Shown piece by piece: positions 46,670-58,200 of a DNA stretch of 64,000 bases. The stretch's first letter is position 1; the number at the start of each line of letters is the position of its first letter. The notes beneath the pieces were generated by a model. That model was not told the DNA's origin. It did no database searches and saw nothing but the letters and a program-made list of their open reading frames with translations. The stretch covers positions 1,209,767 to 1,273,766 of the forward strand of contig BQMF02000062.1 of the NCBI GenBank assembly GCA_027922465.2, written 5' to 3'. Made by a program: the position numbers and the translations under genes. This stretch comes from Turritopsis dohrnii. Taxonomy: Eukaryota > Cnidaria > Hydrozoa > Anthoathecata > Oceaniidae.

Positions 46670-47340
46670 CGGCCGGTTTTTTCTGTCAAAACAAGCCAAT
46701 AAATCATCCATACGCAAAGAAAATCAGAAAAGAAAATAATCAAGACTACAATTTTAACATGCAACCTGATGCATATACTATTTGGCTGACCATTTTGCCA
46801 AGAACAATCAAATTATGACCAAAACAAACGAGGGCGGCATTAGCGGGGAATGCGTGCGATGTAAGTTCATTGATTAATATTTGTTAAGGCAATAAATTCA
46901 ACGCCTTATTATGTAAGAGTGAACCCAACTACACGTATTTTTTTTTATAAGAAACCGGTTTATAAGAAACTCTAGTCGCTTCAGCTCGGAAACCTAAGAA
47001 ACTACTGTAGTAAGCTCACTCTATTCTAAGAAACTGAGAAATTTGGCGAGCTAAATAAGTAGACTATTATCAAATCAATGTTTGAAGAATTTATGTTTGT
47101 TCGAGAAACTATCTGTTAGATTAACTCATGATGACCGAAAAGTTACGTCGTGTTAGTTAAGTCGTGGAAAAATCTGCATAAGAAAAAATATTTCACCCTA
47201 AAATCACGTCCCCGTTGTCAGCACAACTTCAAAACATGACTTTTCACGTTGTGCATAGAACGTGCGAATCTGCTAATGATCTAATTATCTCACAAATTTT
47301 CCCAGTGGTGTCGTTGTAAAAAGTAAACGAATTCCACAAA
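46670..47340. other. Gene-free stretch
   Basis: No gene or bounded repeat was recognised. AAGAAACCGGTTTATAAGAAAC near 46951 is a low-complexity repeat. Confidence 0.4.
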
Positions 47341-47341
47341 G

Positions 47342-47452
47342 AAACAAAGCTTTTGTTTCGAGTCACGTCCTTGTCCTCGTTGCCGTTGCAACTTCTTAAA
47401 CTCCCTAACGACAACGAGGACGGCGACTTGACTCCAAACAAAAGCTTTGTTT
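47342..47452. mobile_element. Foldback element, 46-bp arms
   Basis: AAACAAAGCTTTTGTTT at 47342 faces AAACAAAAGCTTTGTTT ending at 47452. The arms continue inward (GTCCTCGTTGCCGTT against AACGACAACGAGGAC) with few mismatches. The spacer is about 19 bp. The HindIII palindrome AAGCTT sits in each arm. A second small repeat with TGTTTATATGA words (47462-47546) follows directly. Confidence 0.8.
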
Positions 47453-47609
47453 CACAGGGGCTGTTTATATGAGAAAAATCAGCTCGGTTTCAGTCCGGTT
47501 AAGCGGGGGCCTCGGTTTGCCGAAACAGATTTTTTCTTCTGTTTATATGAAGCAAATTTGACACAATAGCAGAAAAGATAATCAATGCAAAACGTGTATG
47601 TCCAAAAAC

Positions 47610-47936
47610 TTAATAAAGCAGTTCGTGATCTGGTGAAACCCTCCTTCGACGCTTAAGTAAGATCAGCGTTAAGAAGAAGAAGAAGAGCAGCGTTACTAGT
47701 TTGGACAAGATACCAATAAACCTTTTAAAACCTTTTAAATCTCGATTAAGTCTCCAATCCTTCATAACCAACGGATTATCGTCCAATCTTTTTCCTGTAC
47801 TGACCAGTTGTTCTATGCTATTACCTGGAAAAAAACATGCCAAGCTGAAATCTGGCAAAGAGTTTCCTTTTGATGCGTAGATTAACAGAAAAAAAGCCCC
47901 TTGAAATTTCCTTGAAGAAACCACGATTTCTGCCAT
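47610..47936 (-). CDS. Doubtful small membrane-protein frame (108 aa)
   Basis: The ATG at 47936 opens a frame with one strong hydrophobic segment near the C-terminus (LSKLVTLLFFFFLTLILL) followed by KRRRR. No family is recognised, there is no splice context and repeats lie nearby. It may well be chance. Confidence 0.2.
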   Translation of the reverse strand: MAEIVVSSRKFQGAFFLLIYASKGNSLPDFSLACFFPGNSIEQLVSTGKRLDDNPLVMKDWRLNRDLKGFKRFIGILSKLVTLLFFFFLTLILLKRRRRVSPDHELLY

Positions 47937-48064
47937 GATAGAATGGCAAATTTTCAGTACTGATTACATTTTGTACTCTCTAAACATTGCTATTTTTGTG
48001 CTTGTCTTAAAAGGGAATAATACTTTTGAATTTTGATTCAATAATTAAATAAGTTTTAGTTAAC

Positions 48065-48740
48065 ACTTGTGTTCATACGCCATACAATGAAATCCCTTGA
48101 AAGACATATGTCATCTATTGGAGTAATCAAAAATGCTGGTTTAAATATTGTATGCCGTCTTGGAGGTTTTCATACATTCATGAGTTTCTTAGGTAGTTTA
48201 GGAAGTATGATGACAGGATCTGGTTTAGAAGAGCTTCTTATACACAGCATAGTATTGTCAATATGGTTTTCGGAATGTCTATCTCTGTAGCAATCCGTGC
48301 ACATTTGATAGCAGAATCAGCTTTAATTATGTTTATCATTGAAGTCATGGAAGAAGATAGATTAGTCGATATTGCAGACTTAAAACACTTTCCAGGAAGA
48401 TATTGATATTGATAAACAACTTTCTTCAAGTGGAATTACCAAATTCATTCAAAACTTATCAATCACTTCTTTTGGAAGAAACAAAAGAGATGTTTAACCT
48501 TTTTGCTGCAACAGGGCGCCAAAAGTGCAAGGTTGTACATACAGCACATGTTAAAAATACAATAAAATCATCTGTGGTTAAAACAAACGTTTGATGAGAG
48601 TTTTCATGCAATCAAATGGTCAAGTCAATATTGGGCTGGAATAAGGTCAGATCATGTCATTGAACAGACAATGATGAGATCAATTCAAAGATGTGTTGGC
48701 TTAACAAGGGGTTGTGGTATGAGTGAGGACGTGAGACATC
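48065..48740 (+). pseudogene. Relic of a widespread repetitive ORF ('LRLGGFH...GLTRGRGM' type)
   Basis: In three broken frames it reads RLGGFHTFMSFLGSLG and GSGLEELL, then MFNLFAATGRQKC, then YWAGIRSDHVIEQTMMRSIQ and GLTRGCGMSE. I know these blocks, in this order, from large hypothetical proteins repeated in cnidarian and other invertebrate genomes. The biochemical role is unknown. Stops at about 48288, 48594 and elsewhere show it is dead. Its end abuts the RT relic at 48742. Confidence 0.6.
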
Positions 48741-48741
48741 T

Positions 48742-49960
48742 TTGGGTTTTGGGTTTAACGAAAATCATACATGGAACGCCCATGTTAAAAATGCGATAAC
48801 GAAAGCTTACGGAACACTTAAAAGTCTTGCGCTGATCAAACGTTATTTACCATACCGAATTCGTTGCCAGCTTGCCGAGACCCTCGTCCTTAGTAAACTC
48901 GACTATGGTAATGCTGTCTTCAACAATGCGCCAGACTACCTTTTCAAACAACTACAAAAAGTACAAAATGCCGCTGCTAAAGGAAGAGCTATTCGCGAAA
49001 AGCTGATGTCATCGCTATGAAATGGCTTCCGGTAAAGGAACGATCGGACTACAGTATGGCTAGACTCGCATGGAAATCCGTTAATATGAGTGTTTGGCCA
49101 AAGTTCTTACCAATGGAAAAATATGAGCAACCTATAACTAGGAACGACCGTATCGGTGGTACAAAATTGCGTGAAACCTTGAATATTAATGGCTCGTTTG
49201 AATTTGAAGCTCCAAGAATTTTTAATGAGCTTCCTGTTACATGTCGTAACTCACTAGAATATAAAGTTATAAAATTATTTCCTAGATAAAGCACTTGCTA
49301 GAAGCCTGCAGTAGTACAAGCCTTATTATAAAGTTTTGTTTTATGTATACTGACACTTAATCTCTAGTTTCTCGTATGCACTCATCTCCCACTAATCATT
49401 TAATGACGAACTACTTATTATTCTACTTTGTTATATTGCAATACCCATATTAGTTTGTTATTAAGTACTAATTCTAGAACATCACAATCTCTTCTCTAGC
49501 ACAAGCCTTACTACTACGTCAGTAAGCAATATTTTTTTCAATGTTTTTTAGTTTCATTAAAAATTTAAAACCAAATATGTTACTTGAAACTTCTATTATA
49601 TAGTATTATGTTCATAGGCACTGGTGCAGACCCCTGCGTACTCGCATTTAGTATCTATCCTCATATGACTATTGCAGTTGTTTGCAGTTGTTTTCCTTTT
49701 TTATTACTTCTAGTCGCAGGGACTAGTTATCGTCCCAATTCTGAGTCAATCTTCTAGATATCTAATTACTAACACTGTACTTACCAATTCTACTTTGCTA
49801 GCGTAGCCGGTCAGAGCATCTCACTAGTATACATAATATTTTTATAAATATAAATATTTTTCTAGACTTTGCACATATATATACTATATTATGTTTTCAG
49901 CTGAAGAGCCAAATGTAAATTTTGGAGATTGAAATATACCATTATTATTACCATTATTTT
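48742..49960 (+). pseudogene. Non-LTR retrotransposon 3' end: RT C-terminus, 3' UTR and ATT-rich tail
   Basis: Two overlapping frames read TWNAHVKNAITKAYGTLKSL, YLPYRIRCQLAETLVLSKLD and YGNAVFNNAP, then MKWLPVKERSDYSMARLAWK and FEFEAPRIFNELPVTCRN to a stop at 49289. A one-base shift at about 49015 separates them. About 650 bp without coding sequence follow, ending in CCATTATTATTACCATTA at about 49940-49960, a typical 3' tail. It is a 5'-truncated copy. Confidence 0.8.
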
Positions 49961-49964
49961 TGAC

Positions 49965-51360
49965 AACGAGTGAAACTGCAGCCATACAGCAAACAATGAC
50001 TGTAGCAACTAGCCTTGCTGTGATATTCCGATATTCATGATTTTTTCCAGGTATTTTTACTTCAACGAATGGACTATAATCCTACATGATGTTATTCTCA
50101 AAAAGCTAACGATAACAAGTTTCAGATTTTTATAGTTCATAAATTCTTTCATACTGTAAAAGGGGTTATACCCAAGAACAAGATAGGGCCCCATGAAAAT
50201 TTGTTAAGATCCGCACTTCATATATTATCAGGACTTTAGAATGGATATTGGTTACCAATGAGTGGAAGTCTTTCCATCATATCTTTCACAAGCAGTGATT
50301 GATAAAGAATAATAATAAAATAGTTCCTGACGACCGACATGAATGATTGTTAACAAACTGCCGGAGGTCTTCCATTACGGCAGCAAATCAAATCATTGTC
50401 GCGTTAAATTCTGCCTCCAAAAATCCTCCTAGTCTTGGAAAGTGTCAATGGTGCTCCACAAAAATCTGGGCGCCTGTAGGGCGCTTTGAAAAAATTTCCA
50501 TAATTTTATCGGGGAGGGAGGGTTTATAAGTTGAAGGCACTCAATACAACCATGACCAAGCAGGTTTCATTAGGACGTGCAGTAAGTGGTTATTTCATTT
50601 AACAGGCCAATCCAAGTTCATTAGAAAGGGGCGTTTCAACGGGTGTGGGTGTTCATTAGAATGAAAGTGCTACGTCAATGTAAATCGCATTATACCAATA
50701 GAACGTCAGGAAAATACTAAAACAAAAAAGCTAATAGGAATAGGAATGTATTTGGAGTTTTTTGGCAATGTTGGTGTTGGGAATGCGTCAATGTGGTGGT
50801 GAAGCAAATTAGGCCAAAAATATAGTCCAGTTGTATCATTAAATTATTACACTCTTTTTGTTTTATAAGAATCCTTTTTATAAGAATCATTAGGCTCAGA
50901 TTGCCCAAAAATTAAGAATAATTTAAGAATCATGCTCAGGCTCAAAATATAGATTTCAACATTTCAAAAAGAGGTTTTGTGTGTATGTTTTCCTATATTT
51001 TAGATGCCTTTCTAATAACCATACATTAATTATTTCTAATAACCTTATAACGCCATTTTTTAAAGAAATATGAAAAAATTCAAGTAAGAAAATTAAGAAT
51101 CACTCTGGAATATTTGAGGCTCATTTATTATGAATTTTTAAGAATCACAAGTCTTAGCTCGAATTATGTAATTCTTATAAAACAAAAAGAGTGTATTCTT
51201 TCTTCATGTCACACCAAACACTGATATGGAAGTTGAAAAAAATTACATGTTAAAAAATTTCAGGACTTTAACTTTATTACGACTAACTTTTAAATTTCGT
51301 TTGCAAAGCTTTCTTCAGTTATGGTACCTGCATATTTGTAAATGATGAAGAAGGATCAAG
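49965..51360. other. Gene-free stretch
   Basis: No gene is supported. A pair of facing AT-rich segments (CACTCTTTTTGTTTTATAAG at 50849 and TTATAAAACAAAAAGAGTG at 51175) forms an inverted repeat about 350 bp across, probably a degraded MITE. Confidence 0.5.
50849..51194. mobile_element. Probable MITE with 'CACTCTTTTTGTTTTATAAG' ends
   Basis: The left end and the right end are exact reverse complements over about 20 bp (CACTCTTTTTGTTTTATAAG). The inner words (AAGAATCATTAGGCTC against GAGGCTCATTTATTATG) are only partly related. The target duplication is unclear (TTA/GTA). Confidence 0.6.
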
Positions 51361-51433
51361 ATGATCCATCGTAACAGACCCGTGGCCGATGAATTTCATC
51401 ACGTATTTCGCCTGCTTTTTACCATATATGGGC

Positions 51434-51543
51434 AGCAGTCACTGCATTGCCACCAGAAAATGAAGAAGAATATATCTTGCACGAATTACTCAACGCCATT
51501 CAGATAATTGAAGAAGTAGCTAACAGTCACAACAAATCACTTG
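51434..51543 (+). CDS. Possible exon upstream of the integrase-macro-Ulp1 gene
   Basis: After a GGGCAG acceptor the frame reads AVTALPPENEEEYILHELLN and AIQIIEEVANSHNKSLG up to a G|GTGAGT donor. The acceptor is preceded by a pyrimidine stretch. The predicted helix is amphipathic. Its phase does not allow an in-frame join to the ATG at 52242, so it would be a non-coding leader exon or belong to another transcript. A competing frame from an ATG at about 51362 also crosses it. Confidence 0.25.
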
Positions 51544-51544
51544 G

Positions 51545-52236
51545 TGAGTTTTCAATCCAATCACTTTAATTATTTTTTTTGTTTATTTTTTTAAAATGGT
51601 AGAAAATCACGTATTTATATCTATCTGGCTTATTACCTAATCGGAAAAGTTGCTTAAACATCGCCTAAAATCCAAGTAATTTTTAAATTACTTATTTCGC
51701 ACAAACACACACCACACACACAAATTCAAGGCAAGGAGCATTGTGGGAAAGTAGCTGTGAATATTAAATTCAAATACTGTGTAATATCAACGTTTTTCGC
51801 CCGTCTCTTTTGAGAACTTAGGATTTGCTTGAAAATTAAACAGGAAGAGGTTCAAAGCTTTGAAAATATTTCAACCATATTCATCGAAGTAGGTTGCTTT
51901 GTGAAACGAAAATTATTCAATTTTGGAAATTCATCTTCTAAGAAATTCCGCCCCACCGCCCCAAGCATTTTTTATCACACTGAAAATGTCTTTAAAACAA
52001 ACATCATTCATATAATTTAAAGAATGATGTTTAACAAAATCAACTCATCGCATCATCGTAGTGTAGCGGTGTTCACGCTGAAAGGGCACTGTCTAGAAGA
52101 CCGACTTGACATTATTGTTCGTGTGAATGCATATTTTTTGAGGTTCACTTTAAAACTCAACATTTGGCAAATTAGCGACTACGCAAGTTAAACTTGTATA
52201 AATATGTATGTTATGTATGTTTCCTTTAGTTTGTTT
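51545..52236. promoter_or_regulatory. Gap immediately 5' of the large gene, ending in a splice acceptor
   Basis: Only 3 bases separate a TTTGTTTAG acceptor (ending 52236 or so) from the ATG at 52242. This suggests a spliced 5' untranslated exon upstream. No coding sequence or repeat was recognised. Confidence 0.4.
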
Positions 52237-52241
52237 AGAAC

Positions 52242-55200
52242 ATGGATGGACTAAAACCCTGCATAACATTGGAAGAAAATGACAGCTTGGTGGCAGTTAA
52301 AAACTATTTGCTGGATGGGTCTTATCCAGAGGAAATCTTAAGGCAACTGGACAAGACCGCCACGAAAAAGAAAAAAAATTTTATAAGACGAAAAGCAAAA
52401 TCCTATTTTGTTGAGGGTTGGTTTCATTAGTTAATTGTCGCCTTTTTTCGATAGCTAATACCAAAGTAATAATGCTCAGACAACGAATCCCTAGTAACGC
52501 ATGCTAAAAATTATTTCATCTTTAATTTCATTTTTTCAGGTAACATGTTAAAACGAAAAGTGAAGGTGAATGGGAAGGAGTATGCAGCAGAGGTTCTTCT
52601 TGACATTGAAGCAAGGGAAAAGGTCTTCAAAGAAGAACATGCTAGTAAGATTGGTGGTCATTCCGGTAGAGCGAAGACTTTCTCCAAAATACGAGAAAAG
52701 TTTTACTGGCCAGGCATCATGGCAAATTTAGAAGAGTGGGTAAATAATCATAAGTTATTCTACCAGTTTTTCATGTAGTTTAAAAATTTCTTTACTCCTC
52801 CTAACAAAGATGTGAATCAACTGAACCGCAATTGAATACCTAGATTTCCTCGTGCGACACCTGTCAATTCAATAAACCCCGAACACAGATCTTCAAAGAA
52901 TTGAGACCAATTGTGGTTCGTATAAATTTTACAGTCTTTACGTAAAGATTTTACATAATATGTAACTCGAATGTATTGAATTTAGACACATCATGTGTGG
53001 GAGATTGTTGGAATTGACTTTGTTGGTCCTCTCAAAGAAACTCAGAGGGGTAATAAATATATTTTAACGGCAACTGACCTGTTTTCGAAGTGGCCAGTGG
53101 CGTATGCTTGTTCCGATAAAAGAGCTACAACTGTTGCTAAGTGCATTATCAACTTAGTAACAACGTATGGTTTTCCGAAGGCTATCATCTCCGATAACGG
53201 AAAAGAGTTTTGCAATGAGGTATATAAGCCATTCTTATCACTCCAATTTCAATATTTAAATTTCAACAACCTTACATGTAAGCATGAGGATGTAAATAAT
53301 GACTCTCGCTTCGCTTTCCCAGACATTTTTTTTTCAAGATAAGCCTAGACGATGAGAAATCAGTCAGGCGAATAATAGGAAATGATTATTCATAATCAGC
53401 GTGACAAGTTACTATAAGTGTAATTTTAAATGCTGATGTTAGAGGGTATGCATCTACCGGTTTCAAACCATTAAAGTTCTCGGTGAAAACTCTCTCAAAA
53501 GCGTTTGGAAGAACGAGTCATCACGTGACCATTTGGTCATCATCCCAAACAACTTTAACAAGGTTTTAACCATAAAGATTAGCTGGTTTGAAACCGGTAG
53601 ATGAAATGTATGTTAATACCAATTGATATTTTAATGTTTAGCGCTATAAATTCTTACGACCCTCTGAAATTATATTTCTAGCTAAACGATGAAATATATA
53701 AGCTGTTCGACATCGAAAGAAGAAAAACGGCTGTGTATCATCCACAGGCCAATGGTCAGGACGAAAACACCAACAAAACTTTAAAAAGGTGTAATGATCA
53801 TATATGTGCTAATGTCATCGTATTTGGCGTAATTATATAAGATAAAGATTTTTATAAGATAAAGATTTTTCTTAATACTTTCATGTATAATACTTTCATG
53901 TAGGAAACTAATCAAATTAGCCGATGAAAATAACGACTGGGATGATGTGCTTGATATGGCATTGTTTTCAATGCGAACAGAAACACATTGTTCCACAAAA
54001 TTGAAACCTTTTGATTTGATGTTTGGCGGTAGACCTTTTAACCAGAAAGAAGCTAATGAAGAGGTAAATGACACACTTTCCCTAAACCTGAATAATTAAA
54101 ATACAGTGCACTGTTATAAAATCATGAGTAAACTGAGTCAGCAATTTTGCGAGGGAATCTCTACGAGAGTCAATCATTTGCTTACTGATTATTTGTCATA
54201 AATACTTAATATTTTTTATCATATGCCAGCCATTTGCTACTGCTGACATCAGCACACTGCAGCCCTCAGTTGTACTTAACAGTCCATTATCTTTAGTCAG
54301 ACCTGAATTTGGTATTCGTTGTCATTTGAATTTGGAAAATCCAATCTTTGTTTTAGGAGATTATAAAAGAAATATTACTGAATTTCACTGTTGAGGAAGC
54401 AGATGTGGAGAAAAAAAGGAATGAAGAGTTCCTAAAAAGTATTACCAGTGAAGCTGCGGAGGTAATTATGAACGTGAATTTCAATTCATTTAAAATGCAA
54501 AATGCTGAAAAGTAGGAAATTTATTATAATGGGTAGCGGGTATGCTAACTTACTTTATCTTTCAAGTAGGTCATGTCTTTCTCGATCGGAAGACATTGGT
54601 TAATTTTATCAATATACTCTTTTTAAGAATATAAGAAAAGCCCAAGAAAAGCAAAAGAAGTATTATGATAACACCCAGACAAAAAGACTGAAGAAATCAT
54701 TTAGTGTAGGCGATTTTGTGCTTGTATATGATCATGAAAGAAAAAAGAGAAAAGATGGTTCGTTACAAAACAAATACAAGGGTCCATATGTTGTCACTTC
54801 TGTAAAAAAGGATTCCTATAGATTATCTAAGTTAGATGGAGAAAGTATTCCAAATTCATACAATTTAAAATCATTGGAAAAATACGAAGGTACGTTATCA
54901 TACTTCCCATACTTACGCAACTTTCATTTTTGCTCATTTTAAATTTGTTAAATGGCAGTCAGAATTTCAAGTCCATCCTTCTTTTGTCCTGATAGTTCCT
55001 GCAAAAAAGAACCAACTATTCCAAAAGATGAAAAATACACGATATGCGAAGAAAACGCAAGCGACGAAGAAGGTTTAAACAACAGCGAGTCTTGCTTACT
55101 AGATAATTACTTTTTTTCAGTACTCGCCTCTTTTGTGTTACATCAAAACTTCAACCAAAAGCTCATTTGGCTTGTTCTATAATATTTTCGTTATTTTGCT

Positions 55201-58200
55201 TTTCATAGTCACTCCCCCTGATGTAATCGAAATTGCTGATAGTTCGTCTGAAAGTGAAGATAACGCTTCTTTTTCTGCTCTCTCTCCTCAACCAGAGGTC
55301 GTCAACAACCTGCATGAAAGCGTTTCTATGAACAAAAGTAGCGGTAAGTTTTTCTTAATCTTTTTTTTTTTTTGTTATAGATTATGTAAAACTAGATTTT
55401 ATTGTTTCATATTTGTTTCATAGCGACACTTCCAAATAATGACACAGTCATATCATGGGCCAAAACAGTGCCAGTAAACGTTACGAAGAACCTTCTTTCC
55501 GGTTATAAGACATTTTTTGTCTCATGTTCTGGCCCTCGAATGATTTTTCCCTCATTTTATTGTATTGTATGTTATAGATAAGTGGAGATTCAAACCCGTA
55601 AATGACTTTAACAAAAGGATAGCTCTTTGGAACGGAGATATAACAAAAATCAATGTCGAAGCTATAGTTAATGCAGGTAAATATAAGTTTAGAACTGCAG
55701 TAAACTCCTGTTAAGTGGGGACTCTCAAGGGATCGGCAGTTATAAGTGGGACTTTTAGTAAAGACAAAAAAGTGTACCATTTATCGTGATTATTTAGAAT
55801 TCTAGAGTTGATAAATTGGGATACAATTTCTGACTGAAAGGAGGGTTGCTAAGAAACAACATAACAGACTTTTTAAATGATATGCCAATTTCATATTCTA
55901 CATGTGATATCCGGCCCCGCAATAAATCTTCGCGCACACATTATGTAAACATTTGATGGGATGACATTCGAAATTTCTGGGAAATAATTTGAATTTTCTA
56001 AGAGGACATCGCATTTAAGACCCAGTCCCAGTCCCTGTTTATTGAAGGGACCCAAAAAATTGGTCCTACCTAGCGAAAGCCCATTTATCCGGGTCACACT
56101 TAACGAGAATATATTGTAGCTGGTTTTATGCTGAATAAAAGTTTAAAGCTCCTATATTCATGCAGAGTTTTTTTGTTTACAGCCAATAATGAATTGCGTC
56201 CGGGCGGTGGTGGTGAGTTTTTCTATCTAATGGTTGATACATATGGTCCTTACAAGTTTAGCATTTTCAAAACATTTGTGTAACATTTGTTGCTATGGTT
56301 TCTATCATCATACAAGTAAAACGGAATGGTTTAGATCGAACTTAAATTCAGTGAAAGCCGGTTTCCACTTAAGTCGTCGTGCGACTGAGCGAATAGAGTT
56401 CCCAGTAAAAACAAGTGCCATATTTATTATTGTTAATTCTAGCTTTTGATTGGCTAATTGTAAAGCACATGGCCCGTACCATGTTTAATATTGTTAACTC
56501 TTGGCTGATTCTGTTTCAGTTCGTCTGGTAATTCAACTAGTTTGAACTTCTGCGACCAGTCGCAGCTACTACAATTATTACGCAACTTTCCAGACAATAT
56601 TCATGACGCATGCTCAGTTGTCCAATTCGCTCAGCCGCGCGTGGAAACCGGCCTTAACACTGACGTATTCCTATTTTGCGACAATGAAATGTGATAATAA
56701 TAACTGATTAATGCTTTGTATCAACTTCTAGTCTTGTTTTTCAGTTGATGGTTGTATACGCCATAACGCAGGACCAAAGCTAAACGAAGAATTGAAAAAA
56801 GTGAAATGGGTGCCAGATGGTCATGCAATTTTAACTAAAGGTTTGATGATTTTATCAATGATTTCATTGACTCTTGTCCATGTTAAAACCTTTGTTAATG
56901 ATGAAACTAAATATCTTTTTAGGTTACGATCTTCCTGCAAACTGTAAGTATTGTTGTAATCAAAAGCAGATTCCCTACACAAACTGTAATATAGTAAATA
57001 CATTATTTTACATAACAGATATTATTCATACTGTTGGACCAACAAACTCTGACGGAAACGTATTGCGGAAATGCTACGAATCCTGTTTGGATGCAGCAGT
57101 AGAAAATAATATCAGAACATTGGTTTGTTGATTTTCAAATTAAGCAAAAGAAAGCAATTTGGCATAAGTTAAAATGAATTTAAAGTAAAAAAAAAAAAAA
57201 AAACAAACACTTGCTATCAATAGAATAACAAAAGGTGAAATATATCTTGTTCATTTTCAGGCTATTCCCTGCATTGCTACTGGTGCATACCGTAAGTCGA
57301 CGTAATGTCATTCAAACCAATTTGAGACATAGAGAACATGGAAGGTTTATATGATTTCATATGATAATGTTCTTATAGGTTTTGACTTTCTTGGTGCTGC
57401 TACTATAGCATTATCAACCGTCAGAAATTGGTTAGAAAAACACAGTTCCAAAGTATGCTAAGTTTGAATTCTCTATTCTCATAATTTACAAATTGGACCA
57501 ATCTTAATTTTCCGTTTCCATTTATAGATTGACATATTGACATTTTGCACTTATTCTGAGGAGGACTTCGAAACATACAATTCTTTGATGGAAGAATATT
57601 TTTTCCCACATGAACACAAAGGTAACTTTGCAGAGCCGATGAAACCGGTGTGTGTGTGTGTGCGTGTGTTAGAGAATAAATGCAATAAAACTCTAGAAGT
57701 TTAATTGCGTTCAAGCCAATTATGCGGTCATAAAATACAATGTTGGAGCTTCGTTTGTTTTTGAATTTAGTGGCGCCGCCGCTCAGCCCTGCTTTTATAT
57801 CAAGTGTCTTTAAATCACACTGATGTGTCAATCTTTCATTGAAATAACAGAATTTATTGATTTGGTTATTAAAGCAATTCTTAAACAGCTATGTAAGTAC
57901 AAAAGAATTTAATCATTTTGATTTTATCTTCAAGGTGACATTCGGCAGGTTGACGAGGCAACCGATGAGAGTATTATGGATCATTTGAGTGAGTTTTACA
58001 GATCTTCATAAAGTTGATCATATATTATATTTTAATTCAAATTGTTTTTATTTTCCTCCTTAGAACTAAACAGCAATTGTAGTTCTTGCATCATCGCAGA
58101 AGATGGTCACCAAGGTTTGTGACGTGATTGAATCTTTCCCTTCAGTTTAAATTTTATTCTAATTCAGTTTCAGTTATATTCTAATATTTGTGGTAGCTAC

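Larger units (their letters stand above)
52242..54889 (+). other. Integrase module of the large gene: Ginger1 N-terminus, H2C2, DD35E, GPY/F
   Basis: Residues 1-59 hold the SYPEEI and FIRRKAKSYFVEG words typical of Ginger1 N-termini. The H2C2 zinc finger is H92, H99, C129, C132, with FYWPGI between. The catalytic triad is D160 (GIDF), D219 (SDNGKEF) and E255 (GQDEN), with exactly 35 residues between the last two, as in retroviral and Gypsy integrases. KPFDLMFGGRP (exon 6) is the usual C-terminal landmark. KYKGPYVV (GPY at 403-405) is the GPY/F module. All catalytic residues are present, so strand-transfer activity is possible. Confidence 0.9.
55578..57621 (+). other. Macro domain of the large gene (MacroD-like)
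   Basis: Exons 12-19 (residues about 548-730) carry the macro-domain landmarks in order: LWNGDITKINVEAIVNAANN, PGGGVDGCIRHNAGP, GYDLPANYIIHTVGP, AIPCIATGAYRF and AATIALSTVRNWL. They match the mono-ADP-ribosyl-hydrolase (MacroD) subgroup. The aspartate of VDGCI, needed for catalysis in that group, is present. The histidine that usually follows CI is an arginine, with a histidine one residue later. Eight small exons split the domain. Confidence 0.88.

Noticed and set aside
57421..57831. 136-residue - strand frame across macro-domain exons
   Set aside because: It is antisense to well-supported exons and includes a TG microsatellite.
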